Shown here in pieces: positions 21,901 through 31,875 of a stretch of DNA of 64,000 nt. Within the stretch, counting starts at the first letter, position 1. Every line of letters begins with the position of its first letter. A model generated the notes under the pieces. It saw only the letters and a program-made list of their open reading frames with translations, was not told the origin of the DNA and ran no database searches. The stretch is taken from NCBI GenBank assembly GCA_911728435.2, contig OU452198.1, positions 16,154,001 through 16,218,000 on the forward strand, in the 5' to 3' direction. The stretch is from Apoderus coryli (lineage: Eukaryota; Arthropoda; Insecta; Coleoptera; Attelabidae). Position numbers and translations under genes: made by a program.

Positions 21901-22507
21901 ATAGACCAGGGCCGATAATTTTAAAAATGGCAAGAAGTGAAAACAAATTATAGTAGGATGAAACCCATTGAAAAAGGTAGACAATATAACAAAAATGAAA
22001 GGAAAAATAAATTACGGGCGATCTGAGGTAGGGAAGGGGGAGGGGTGACTTTTTAAGGGTAAAATACGGTTAATCTCGATTTCCGGTAAAACTGCAAGTC
22101 CTATGAAAAAAAGTTAAATGGCAAAGTTGTAGGGGATAAAAAGATCTACAACTTTTGTATCGACACTTTTTTCACATAACCTCAAAATTTATGTGAAAAA
22201 TTCCAATAACCGAGTTTTTGGTTTTTTATTTTTATCTTTTGCAAAAAATTTTATTATTTCACGAAATTTGGTGAAAACTTACCTTTGTAATTTGAAATAT
22301 TCATTTTTTCACCATGTTTTGACTTAATATCGAAAAAGCACACTAATTTTCAATCGAAAATTCTCACGTCAAAATATCTGCTTTTTTAAAAAAGGTGTGT
22401 TTTTTGGTCTTTGAAATCTCTACTTTCTGATGGTATAAAAAATATACACTACTATGGTAAATGTTCTCAGAAAATGCAAATAATGATCTAATAATTTCAA
22501 ATATGAA

Positions 22508-22975
22508 TCCTTAAAAACTATCGTTGCATTTCTCCATTGTTTTTCTGGTTGCGATACAACATCTGGAATTGCCGGAAAAGGAAAGAAAAGTATCGTCAAC
22601 TCTTTATGATCTGATAAAAATGTGTTAAATTTGTCCAATATTTTTTATAAAGAAGATGCGAACAAAGAAGATATCAAAAAAATGGATTACAATTAATCAA
22701 ATCTATTAATAAATGTAAAAATGATATAACACTGAACCAATTAAAATTTCAAAAATATCAATTGGCAAGAATTAAATCTTCTTTCATATTGGCCAATCTC
22801 CCACCCACAGAAGGTGCAGCAGAACAACAGTGTTTCAGGGCATATTATCAGCTTCAGACTGGGCTGGGTAACGAACTGACAGCAACAGATTGGGGCTGGA
22901 GGCTTGGAGACGAAGATTTCGAAGATCCACTAGAATCGGGAAGGTTTGTCGAACGATGAAGAAATGCCATTAAAG
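22508..22975 (+). pseudogene. Remnant of a GCDTTS / TATDWGW repeat-associated protein
   Basis: Plus-strand fragments read HCFSGCDTTSGIAGKGKKSI, then LSNIFYKEDANKEDIK, and in another frame ANLPPTEGAAEQQCFRAYYQ and GNELTATDWGWRLGDEDFED. These blocks match, in order, a widespread uncharacterised animal protein family whose members have HAFTGCD..S, LPP......H..R..YQ and a D.GW block, usually followed by a Cys-rich tail. The Cys-rich tail is absent. Frameshifts and stops break it. The same remnant occurs in the second copy at 55070-55492, so the damage may predate amplification as a non-autonomous element. Function unknown. Confidence 0.55.
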
Positions 22976-23086
22976 AGACAAAAACTAATGGAGAAGTAAT
23001 TAAAAAAAAAAAAAAAAATTCGGATTCTAGATTTTGTTATTATTTTCATTTTCTGAGAACATTTACCATAGTAGTGTATATTTTTT

Positions 23087-23754
23087 CGACGACTGTTTTA
23101 GAATATAGATATTCTGATGTCAATAACTGTTACAGAATATTCAATATTCCGTAATAGTGTTACAGAATGACGTATTAAGGGTTGCCTATAACTTTAGCGG
23201 AATTTATAATTACACAGCGGTGTTTTAACGTAATTAATAAATATTCGTATCTCTAGAAATGGGTCAGATATATTTAAAATCTATATATCAACTGTTTCAC
23301 TTTTCAATATAATATCTTATTGAAATTTTTTTAAGTGTTTACATTTAAGTTTTGACAGAAGGACAAATTGTAGAATTTGTTTGACATATATGTCATTATT
23401 TGAAAGTCTCTTATGTTTAATTCTTTATTTATATTATTTATCAGATATCTACTTATACACATTGAGGTAAGTTATTAATTATATTATCTTGGTTTTGAAG
23501 TTTTAAAAGTACCTACCTATATAAATTGTTAAAGAACTTTTTCAATATGTCTAGCGAAGAAGAGCTATAATGTGTACCTCTCCTGAGATTAGGGAATTAA
23601 GCTGCAGTCGTAGAAAAAGTATAGTCTGTAACACGTGAGGAATCAGCTATTCTGAACTCGTGGACCGTCACCCTCGCCTATCGGCTCGGGTGACAAATTT
23701 CCACTCGTTCAGAATATGCCACATTCCTCACTTGTTACAGAATATACTATTTTT
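23087..23754 (+). mobile_element. Crypton-like insertion 1, flanked by TATTTTT repeats
   Basis: Lies within the right inverted repeat of the host transposon. TATTTTTT (23079-23086) precedes it and TATTTTT (23748-23754) closes it, while the matching site in the left arm and in the second copy (near 55570) has a single uninterrupted T run. It starts CGACGACTGTTTTAG and ends in a palindrome finishing AATATAC. Between them is a short N-terminal recombinase-like coding piece. Short direct repeats without inverted termini fit tyrosine-recombinase (Crypton) integration. Confidence 0.6.
23547..23603 (+). pseudogene. Crypton-like recombinase N-terminus fragment
   Basis: ATG then MSSEEEL, a stop, CVP, and after a frameshift PEIRELSCS. 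This parallels SDEEIEYCTPPEIHEKA at the start of the recombinase at 24233. The coding sequence stops at the palindrome edge. Confidence 0.45.
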
Positions 23755-23755
23755 A
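23612..23755. repeat. Palindrome with AGTATA ends, second arm sequence
   Basis: Left arm AGTATAGTCTGTAACACGTG..AGGAAT..ATTCTGAAC, right arm (reverse complement) AGTATATTCTGTAACAAGTG..AGGAAT..ATTCTGAAC. The centre is CCTCGCCTATCGGCTCGGG. The outer bases match the 20788 palindrome, but the arm sequence is unrelated to it. Confidence 0.7.
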
Positions 23756-24232
23756 TACCATCAGAAAGTAGAGATTTCAACGAACAAAAAACACACCAAC
23801 TTTTTTAAAAAAGCAAATATTTTGACGTGAGAATTTTCGATTGAAAATTAGGGTGCTTTTTCGATATTCAGTCAAAATAAGGTGAAAAAATGAATATTTT
23901 AAATCAAAAAAATTACTGTATGTTTGGGACATACAAAGGTAAGTTTTCACCAAATATCTTGAAAAAATATTTTTTCTGCCGACACTATGAGAAAATTGAA
24001 TTTTACTGCTTCCATAGGGACGAGAAAGTATGCATTTCTAAGGCTAGCGCTCCAAAACACTCAAAAATGGCTAGGCAAGAAAATTAATTTTATGTATTTG
24101 TATTAGATGGCGGCACAATAATAAAAGCTATTAACAATGATGACAGTCCAATGTGACAGTGGTTGTCAAAAATCGAGCGCGTCTTAAAATATTCAATTTG
24201 AATTTGATTCATCATTTATAGGTATAATAAGC

Positions 24233-24743
24233 ATGGAATCTCTGATTGATCGTAGTGACGAGGAAATTGAGTATTGTACCCCGCCTGAAATTCACGAGAA
24301 AGCGAACGAAGTTTCGATGAATTTGCTGCCGGAAAAATCAACTTCAGTATAAACTGTTTATGAGTTGGTGTAGTGCTAAAAACGTTAAAAACTATAGTGA
24401 AAATGTGATTTTGACGTATTTATCGGATCTTTCACACAAATATCAATCTTCTTCAACACTGTGGTCAATTCATTCCATGTTAAAATCTACGCTATTAGTT
24501 AAAAATATCGTAAACATTAGAAATTTTAAAAAAGTGACTGCTTTTTTAACGAAGAAATCTGTTGGCCACATTGCTAAAAAATCAAAAATTTTCGACCAAC
24601 CGGATATTGAAAAATTTCTTGAAACTGTACCGGATGAAATACATTTAATGACAAAGGAAAGCAATCATATTTTCTTTTCTTATTTGTATTACCTACAATT
24701 GTACGGTGCCTGCAGAAAAATAATGTGTAAACCATGGCGGTAA
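24233..24743 (+). pseudogene. Crypton-type tyrosine recombinase, N-terminal half, frameshifted
   Basis: Frame 1 from ATG 24233 reads MESLIDRSDEEIEYCTPPEI then NEVSMNLLPEKSTSV and hits a stop. A shifted frame continues KLFMSWCSAKNVKNYSENVI, then TLWSIHSMLKSTL, FKKVTAFLTKKSVGHIAKKS and FDQPDIEKFLETVPDEIHLM. This is the SAM-like core-binding domain found before the catalytic domain of Crypton and related tyrosine recombinases, which integrate a circular DNA intermediate. The frame runs into GACRK, the beginning of the catalytic GACR block, and is cut there by the terminal palindrome. The catalytic R-H-R-Y residues downstream are absent. A two-base deletion near 24350 would explain the frameshift (inference). 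Confidence 0.65.
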
Positions 24744-24858
24744 AGTGATTTTTTCAGGCTTCAAGAAGTGTCCGGGCTCGCTAAAGCTCGCCCGTACATT
24801 TCTTCTTTCAGCCTTAAAAAATGACACTTTACCGCCTAGGAATACAATATACTATTTT
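24733..24858. repeat. Palindrome, third arm sequence
   Basis: Left arm GGCGGTAAAGTGATTTTTTC..AGGCTTCAAGAAG, right arm (reverse complement) GGCGGTAAAGTGTCATTTTT..AAGGCTGAAAGAAG. The centre is GGGCTCGCTAAAGCTCGCCC. The right edge ends AATATACTATTTTTT, as in the 23612 palindrome. Confidence 0.7.
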
Positions 24859-25157
24859 TTGCGAAAGATAAAAATAAAAAACCAAAAACTCGGTTATTCG
24901 AATTTTCCACATAAATTTTGAGGTAATGTGAAAAAAGTGTCGATACAAAAGTTGTAGATCCTTTTTTGCATAGGACTTGCAGTTTTACCGGAAATCGAGA
25001 TTAACCGTTTTTTACCCTTAAAAACTCACCCTCTCCCTCTTTCCGACCTCAGATCGCCCGTAATTTATTCTTTCTTTCATTTTTGTTATATTCTCTACCT
25101 TTTCCAATGGGTTTCATCCTACTATAATTGTTTTGGTCTCAAAAATTATCGACCCTG

Positions 25158-25905
25158 TAGCGCTATTCTGTACACGTTTCCGAGAGCCGTCGGTATCGGT
25201 AATTCTCACTTACCGACAGCCATCGGCAAGTCGCTTCGTGCGGCATTCTGTATGCTCTAATACCGACCGATATCGGTAATTTGAGTCGACAAAAATCGGT
25301 ATCTCACCGTGCCCTCGTTCACCTCACGGTGGACGTTACCGATATTTGTTGAGCGATTATTGGATCATTATTGATGTTTTGGTTGGAATTGCGGATTATT
25401 ATTTAAGTATATTTGGACTATATAGAGTGATTTTACAGTGTAGTGTCTAGATAAGAATTATTAGATACCTATGTAGTTAAGTTTCGGTGTCAACATATTA
25501 TAATATTTTTTTGATTCTTCTTAAAACGCCATTACATGTTAGGTATTTTAATTGACAGTGCTTTATTGCCTTATTGTTTAAAACACATTCTAATTTACAA
25601 ACCAATGCATTTTGCCCTATTTTCTTGCAGACATCTTACATTCAAACTTAAAACGTCGCACAAATTACAAATGACGCACAACAAAATATTTGTTATTTGT
25701 TTACAAATATCTCACCGTTCATTGGCTGAACGTACCGATTCGATTGATGTCACTTCCAAGCCGACACTTGACGGTTGCATTTCCGACTGTCGGTAACCGT
25801 GGCATACAGAATAGCGTCGTTTTGATTAAATCGGTCGCGCAACCGTTGGATGTCGGTAACATACCGATACCGACGATTGTCGATACAGTGTACAGAATAG
25901 CGCTA
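25158..25905. mobile_element. MITE with TAGCGCTATTCTGTACA ends and CTG target duplication
   Basis: The left end TAGCGCTATTCTGTACA and the right end are exact reverse complements, and CTG is repeated at 25155-25157 and 25906-25908. Removing the element plus one CTG restores the transposon tip CCCTG-GTCTAT. Subterminal ACCGACA and CGGTATCGGTAA motifs recur in both orientations. A 3 bp duplication fits PIF/Harbinger, but no transposase is present. Open frames inside (25536-25923) show no domain. Confidence 0.7.
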
Positions 25906-25919
25906 CTGGTCTATAAATA

Positions 25920-26904
25920 TTAAAATTAAATTAAATATCTGGGAACCAAATTGCGCGCAAAAAATATCGGTCAAAACAATTTTTTTCGATTTTTGGTTTA
26001 GTTTTAGGAGTCCTTCACGCATTAACCTTCCGGTATAGTCTTTCTAATTTTAGTTTAAAATGATATAAAAAACCACAACTCGATATTCCTTTGTATAGTC
26101 AATACCGACCGTAGCCTTCCATAGGCGCACTCTTTTAACTTTTCATAACAATACATGTCCTACGATATTTTAAAAATCCTTTACGTATTAACAATTGTAT
26201 GTTCATTTGTATAAAAGTATACTGTATTTTTCCTTGCCACGCCAACACGGCAACATATAAACCTACGTTTTTAGAAGTTTAGACATAGATGCACACGTAG
26301 CTAGTCCGTGTTCGAACAGCAAGGAACATACCTTTATAATAATTAATACTATTGTTAATACTTGTTATGCATATAAGTAAATACATTTATAATAATATGC
26401 TTCTGATATTATAAATTAACAACAAATTTTACTCACTTAGTGACATTTTCTATAGAACGTAAAAATTTTATAAAATGTGTATTCGTCACGTCATTCTTTT
26501 CAGACCTTAATTGATGATAAATATTTAAAAGAAGACGCTGGCTTTGCACATATAAATCTTGATGCTTAAACTCCCAACGTGTTCCGCTCGTGTACTGATA
26601 TATCAGACACGGCCAGTCCTATAAACTGTCACTGTATAGAGTGACTCCAAAAAGTTTCATCCACTTGAGGATTTGTTAAAAATTATTATCAAATTTGATA
26701 GATCTTCTTTCATATTATTAATCTAAGAAAAACTATTGAATAAATCATAGTTACAATATTCTGCCACCGTGTTTTCGGACACAAATTTTCTTGTTTAAAT
26801 TCCACATTAAGTCTTCGCCATACCATATGATGTCCATCCGATTATAATTAAATTAATCTGAGAAAATAACACGTTCCCAAAAATTATTTGTTTCATTCAT
26901 ATAC
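25920..26904. other. AT-rich stretch, nothing recognised
   Basis: No gene or repeat pair recognised. Confidence 0.4.
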
Positions 26905-28911
26905 AGGGTGTTTCAGAAAGACATTGCCAAAATTTGTGAGCGAATTGGGGACATCTCATCATGAACAAAACCTAAATTGTAATTTTTCGAAAAATCCTTA
27001 TTTACAAACATACAGGGTGTTAAAGATGACTGCCTGAAGACGATTTTTTTGAAATAGTTTCGAAACGAGTAACGATGAATTAACCAAATGTAGCATATTT
27101 ATTCACCTAGTTAAATGTCGTAAACTTAAATTGAATAAAAAGGGGTGACCATAGGCGGGTAAACGGGGGGGGCCCTTGCCTTAATTATAACCTAACTTTT
27201 TTTCCTTGTGATTTTTATTAATTTTGTGTCAAAAATGTGATAAAATAAAGTTTTCTACATAAAAAAGGCATACTTCTTTTTTCTCGAAAAACTTAAAGGT
27301 TTTCGAGAAATTCGAGATTTTAGGACAAAACTGGTCCTTAGTACAAAGCAGTAATAAAATTTTGGAAAACTTTTCGTTCGCACACTGTATTTTAATAATT
27401 TTATTAATGCTGTTTACTAAGGATCAGTTTTGTCCTAAAATTTTCAAATTCTAATTTCTCGAAAACCTTTAAGTTTTTCGTGAAAAAAAAAGAATTCCTT
27501 TTTTATGTAGAAAACTTTATTTTATCACATTTGTGACACAAAATGAATAAAAATCACAAGGAAAAATTTAGGTTATAATTAAGGCAAGGTTCCCCCCGAT
27601 AAAATCGTTAAATTTATATATTTTAAATTAACTTTGGATAAGCTATACTAGCATGGATTTATTTGACATAAATACTATGATCTATGTCCCACACTTTTCA
27701 TAAAGTTGATGATTTCTCTGGGGGCTAAATACCTTGCTTCGTCGGGTGTTAGGGAACCCCTCCAAGGTGTTTTAGCCTTTTGCAGAAAAGTGCCATGCAT
27801 TCGCAGAGCACGTGTAAGCATACTAAGTTGCGTCTTCGCAAAACCGACAAGTGTCGTCCTCGGTTAGGCCCATCTTTTTGAGATGGTACTTCACTGGGTG
27901 GTGTCCCGTAAAAAGGCCTGTAATTCGCCTTAGGTCGCTGCTCTCCAGTTGGATAAGCTTCCCTGCGTTGGCCTCTGAAGGTTTGATAAACCTTTTTTAT
28001 TGTCTTAGGCCTGGAGTGTTTCTCCAGTAGGACTTAAGTTGTTCCTTTTCCCATCTCCGAAGTTCTTCCTTCATATGGCTTTTTTTCGAAACGAGTAAAG
28101 AAGAATTAACCAGATGTAGCATGTTTATTCACCTAGTTAAATGTCGTAAACTGACATGAAATTGAATTAAAAAGGATGACCATAGGCGGGTAAACGGGGG
28201 GATCCTTGCCTTAATTATAACCTAACTTTTTGTTCCTTGTGATTTTTATTCATTTTGTGTCAGAAATGTAATAAAATAAAGTTTTCTACATAAAAAAGGC
28301 ATACTTCTTTTTTCTCGAAAAATTTAAAGGTTTTCGAGAAATTCGAGTTTGAAAATTTTAGGACAAAACTGGTCCTTAGTAAAACAGCATTAATAAAATT
28401 ATTAAAATACAGTTTGATAAGGAAGAGTTTTCCAAAATTTTATCACATTTTTGACACAAAATGAATAAAAATCACAAGGAAATAAAATTTTGGAAAACTT
28501 TTCGTTATCAAACTGTATTTTAATAATTTTATTAATGCTGTTTACTAAGGACCAGTTTTGTCCTAAAATTTTCAAACTCGAATTTCTCGAAAAACTTAAA
28601 GGTTTTCGAGAAATTCGATTATGATTAAGGCAAGGGTCCCCCCCGTTTACCCGCATATGGTCATCCTTTTTTATTCAATTTCATGTCAGTTTACGACATT
28701 TAACTAGGTGAATAAATATGCTACATTTGGTTAATTCATCTTTACTCGTTTCGAAAATATTTTCAAAAAAATCGTCCTCAGGCAGTCATCTTTAACACCC
28801 TGTATGTTTGTAAATAAGGACTTTTCGAAAAATTACAATTTAGGTTTTTTTCATGATTAGATGTCCCCAATTCGCTCACAAATTTTGGCCATGTCTTTCT
28901 GAAACACCGTG
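26905..28911. mobile_element. Palindromic mariner-type MITE, partly duplicated
   Basis: Left end CAGGGTGTTTCAGAAAGACA after TA (26903-26904), right end its reverse complement before TA (28912-28913). Inverted arms of about 290 bp. The interior carries repeated inverted blocks such as TTTTCTCGAAAAA and CTGGTCCTTAGT. A LINE piece at 27690-28085 is followed by a second start of the element (TTTTTTCGAAACGAGTAAAG near 28082), so this is two overlapping partial copies with a LINE fragment between them. No transposase. Confidence 0.75.
27690..28085 (-). pseudogene. LINE 3' coding fragment (region after RT, Cys-His motif)
   Basis: Minus-strand frames read RRWEKEQLKSYWRNTPGLRQ, then LESSDLRRITGLFTGHHPVK, HLKKMGLTEDDTCRFCED and, in another frame, LCECMALF. 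This matches the end of R1/Jockey/I-type ORF2 proteins (ITGLLTGH..L..HL...G......CR.C.E....H.L..C). Several stops. It sits between two partial copies of the surrounding MITE. Confidence 0.7.
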
Positions 28912-28913
28912 TA

Positions 28914-29297
28914 TATTATTCAGGAATCTAAGAAAAGAAATCGTCTTCAATCATTTGTACCCCGTATAATATTATTGATATATTTAACTTACATTTCTGA
29001 ACTCATTCTGGTACATTTGACCACAATAGATATACATATACGTATTTTCTTGCTATGCATACATAAATGTTATTTACAACAAAATGCTACTCTATTTTTT
29101 AGTATGCTTACTGTGTGTCTACGTGAGCAAATGTACAACCACATTGAGAAAAAAATAAAGAGAAAATGGGTTGGTTTCAATACTGCGTGTATGCTGCCCT
29201 AAGGGTCTAAAAACAAAACTGAATACCTGCATTTCCTTCTTTGAATGTAATCTGATTTTGTTGCACATTATTATACAAACAATATTATAAGAAGGTA
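28914..29297. other. AT-rich stretch between two transposons
   Basis: Open frames on both strands (28909-29202, 29119-29400) have no domain, and the second runs into a transposon end. Nothing recognised. Confidence 0.4.
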
Positions 29298-29299
29298 TA

Positions 29300-31386
29300 C
29301 AGGGTGGTCCAACGAAAAGTTTGCACCTAGCTTTTCTCTTTTTTTTGTAGTCGAATGCGAAAATGCTCGGACACGTCGATTTTGCTTTTGAGGGGGACAC
29401 ATTTTAAACATATTTTTCGATCTGCGCCTTTAACCCCCTAGCGGGGGTGAGTAACAACCCTAAAATTTTAAATGGAAAGAGGGGTCTAATGACATATCAT
29501 TTGAAAGGACACAAAATTGTCTTTCTAATGATACCCTATTTGTCGAATTTTACTAAAACAGTTAATACGAAAACGACTTTAAAGACATTAAGCCGATAAT
29601 TTTGGTATTAATGAGAAATACAAATAAGTTTTAATTATTGCGAGTGAAAACACCTGCAATCGTTAGTACATTCCAATGTTTGTTAGTTTTAACATTGCTT
29701 TGTAAAAAAAGTAAACAAGCTGTTAAATTGATTTATTAAAACGTTACATTAACAAATGTTGAAAATGTGACCCATTTGATTCCATACAATAATACAGATT
29801 TTGTTCAAATCTATTTCTAACATTTTGTAGCATATCAGGTGTTATGTTTCTGCACTCTTCTGTAATGCGTTGGCGAAGATCTTCTATGGACTCGGGCTTC
29901 GTGGCAAAACATTTATTTTTTAAGTGCCCCCAAAGAAAAAAGTCTAAAGGCGATAAATCCGGTGACCTGGCAGGCCATTCAATTGGGCCCCTCCTTCCAA
30001 TCCACCGTCCAGGGAACCGGTCATCTAAGAACTGTCTTACAGGAGCCACATAGTGCGGAGGTGCTCCATCTTGCTGGAAATAAAGCCGATCAGCAGTATG
30101 ATTTTGGTCATCTTCTATTATTTGTGTTATTAAAGGATCAATTGTGTCTTCAAGCATGTTTAGGTACACTTCACCAGTTAAATTTCCAGGAATAAAAAGT
30201 GGTCCTATAATATGATTTCCTAATATGCCACACCAGACGTTTATTTTTTGAGGATACTGGGTATGAACCTCACGGAATAAATGTGGGTTACTGTCATCCC
30301 AGTAACGGCAATTGTGCCTATTTACAGCTCCATTCAAATAAAATGTGCATTCGTCGGAAAAACAAATGTTAAATAATAATTGCGGATCTTCAATTAAACG
30401 CTGGCTCATTGCTTCACAAAATTGCAGCCTTCTATCAGGATCATCCTCATTTAGTTCCTGTACTAATTTGATTTTGTACGGATGAAATTTGTACGCTTTT
30501 AAAATTCGTATTATGGACGAACGGGAGACACCTGAGGCTTCAGCTAGTTGACGGGTACTTTGACTATGATCCATTTCAACATGCCCTAAAACAGCGACTT
30601 CCACAGCTTCATTTCTGATCGGTTTCTGCGGCTGGTGTTTTACATTACAGACAGATCCGGTATCTACAAACTTTTTAACTAACTTGCCAACGTACACATC
30701 ATTCACATTTTTATCGGGATGTCTCTCATTAAATAAGCGAGCCGTAAGTCTAGCACTACTATTATTGTGAAAATAAAGTTTAACAATTTCAACTCGTTCT
30801 AGAATGGAATAAATCATTTTGTACGGTAAAAGTAAAATAACTTGAGAAGCAACCAAACTGAATCAATGAAAAGACTAAAATAAACGGTGTAAATTCTTTT
30901 CCTACACGTATCTGCAGTTTTTATTTCAACAAAAAACGCAAACGATTAGTGAGGAATTTAGTTCTGATAAATAAGATAGTGTTTTTGAAATCCCGTTTTT
31001 CTTCAAAGTAAATAATTTAGAAATGATTGTAGTTGTTTTCAGTCGTAATAATTAAAACTTATTTGTATTTCTCATTAATACCAAAATTATCGGCTTAATG
31101 TCTTTAAAGTCGTTTTCGTATTAACTGTTTTAGTAAAATTCGACAAATAGGGTATCATTAGAAAGACAATTTTGTGTCCTTTCAAATGATATGTCATTAG
31201 ACCCCTCTTTCCATTTAAAATTTTAGGGTTGTTACTCACCCCCGCTAGGGGGTTAAGGGCGCAGATCGAAAAATATGTTTAAAATGTGTCCCCCTCAAAA
31301 GCAAAATCGACGTGTCCGAGCATTTTCGCATTCGACTACAAAAAAAAGAGAAAAGCTAGGTGCAAACTTTTCGTTGGACCACCCTG
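29300..31386 (-). mobile_element. Complete mariner-like element with intact transposase and ~350 bp TIRs
   Basis: Starts CAGGGTGGTCCAACGAAAAG, ends in its reverse complement, with TA on both sides (29298-29299 and 31387-31388). Arms 29300-29649 and 31037-31386 are nearly identical by eye over ~350 bp, with only a handful of mismatches such as T/C near 29430. An intact transposase lies between. This combination points to a young, possibly still mobile copy. Confidence 0.92.
29744..30817 (-). CDS. IS630-Tc1-mariner transposase, intact
   Basis: The open frame reaches back to a Met at 30856, but the Met at 30817 (MIYSILERVEIVKLYF) has a good AAAATG context and matches the usual start, giving 357 aa. 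Residues ~1-60 form the DUF4817-like helix-turn-helix. A second HTH follows (STRQLAEASGVSRSSIIRIL). The catalytic Asps lie in CFSDECTFYLNG, QQDGAPPHY and the RSPDLSPLDFFLWG block, with 36 residues between the second Asp and SPD (41 to the LD). Linker INVWCGILGNHIIGP is canonical. The enzyme would bind the element's inverted repeats and insert it at TA. No stops or frameshifts. The exact subfamily cannot be fixed by eye. Confidence 0.92.
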   Translation of the reverse strand: MIYSILERVEIVKLYFHNNSSARLTARLFNERHPDKNVNDVYVGKLVKKFVDTGSVCNVKHQPQKPIRNEAVEVAVLGHVEMDHSQSTRQLAEASGVSRSSIIRILKAYKFHPYKIKLVQELNEDDPDRRLQFCEAMSQRLIEDPQLLFNICFSDECTFYLNGAVNRHNCRYWDDSNPHLFREVHTQYPQKINVWCGILGNHIIGPLFIPGNLTGEVYLNMLEDTIDPLITQIIEDDQNHTADRLYFQQDGAPPHYVAPVRQFLDDRFPGRWIGRRGPIEWPARSPDLSPLDFFLWGHLKNKCFATKPESIEDLRQRITEECRNITPDMLQNVRNRFEQNLYYCMESNGSHFQHLLM

Positions 31387-31390
31387 TATA

Positions 31391-31867
31391 GTAAATAGCA
31401 GGTTGTTGACTTGAGAAATAACAACCTACTACTAGGTAGGTATTACTGAAAAGATAAATACATAATATGCTGATGAATGTTTATTTAAAGGGACAAAAAA
31501 ATTGGATGTCTACGAATTTTTTACCCTATATTTATACATAATAAAAAATTTTGAAGTTGGTAGTGGATGTACTAGCTGCAACTTCAACATTTTACACTCA
31601 GAAATTATTAAAAGCACTTAATTATCTTAGAAATTCAATAAAAATTAACTATAGTTCTGATTTGTATTTAGAACATGATTTTATTAAATTCTGAAAACTT
31701 TACCAAATTTTTCTTGTGCAGGGCTTTTTTATCGACCATGTTTATCAAGTGGTTACAAAACCACCTCTATTGCCAGCAGAATTCTCGTCATTTGATGTTG
31801 CAATTCGTTAAGTTTTAGAGATCCAAAAAAATGTAGAAGAAAAAGGTTCTGATCCTCTACTACCCCT
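31391..31867. other. AT-rich stretch, one short internal similarity
   Basis: A ~65 bp block at about 31765-31830 resembles 33601-33660 on the other side of the hAT insertion. No gene recognised. Confidence 0.35.
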
Positions 31868-31875
31868 GTCGCCAG

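Larger units (their letters stand above)
23976..24860 (+). mobile_element. Crypton-like insertion 2, flanked by TATTTTTT repeats
   Basis: Interrupts the right inverted repeat between CACCAAAT.. and GCGAAAGATAAAA. The exact 8 bp TATTTTTT is present at 23968-23975 and 24853-24860. It starts CTGCCGACACTATG and ends with a palindrome finishing AATATAC. It contains the recombinase remnant at 24233-24743. Confidence 0.65.
21901..25914. mobile_element. Long-TIR DNA transposon, copy 1, with three nested insertions
   Basis: Ends ATAGACCAGGG..CGATAATTTT (21901) and the reverse complement ...AAAATTATCGACCCTG plus GTCTAT (finishing at 25914 once a MITE is removed). The inverted arms are about 530 bp (21901-22440 against 23040-23086, 23755-23975 and 24861-25157). 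The central part holds a decayed GCDTTS-type ORF. The right arm has been invaded by two Crypton-like insertions and its tip by a MITE. A second, simpler copy at 54440-56090 provides the uninterrupted arrangement at the first insertion site. Superfamily not identified. Confidence 0.75.

Noticed and set aside
29119..29400. Minus-strand 93 aa frame
   Set aside because: Runs from unique DNA into the transposon end; no domain, boundary crosses the TIR.
29844..30195. Plus-strand frames over the intact transposase
   Set aside because: Opposite strand of a complete, motif-bearing transposase.
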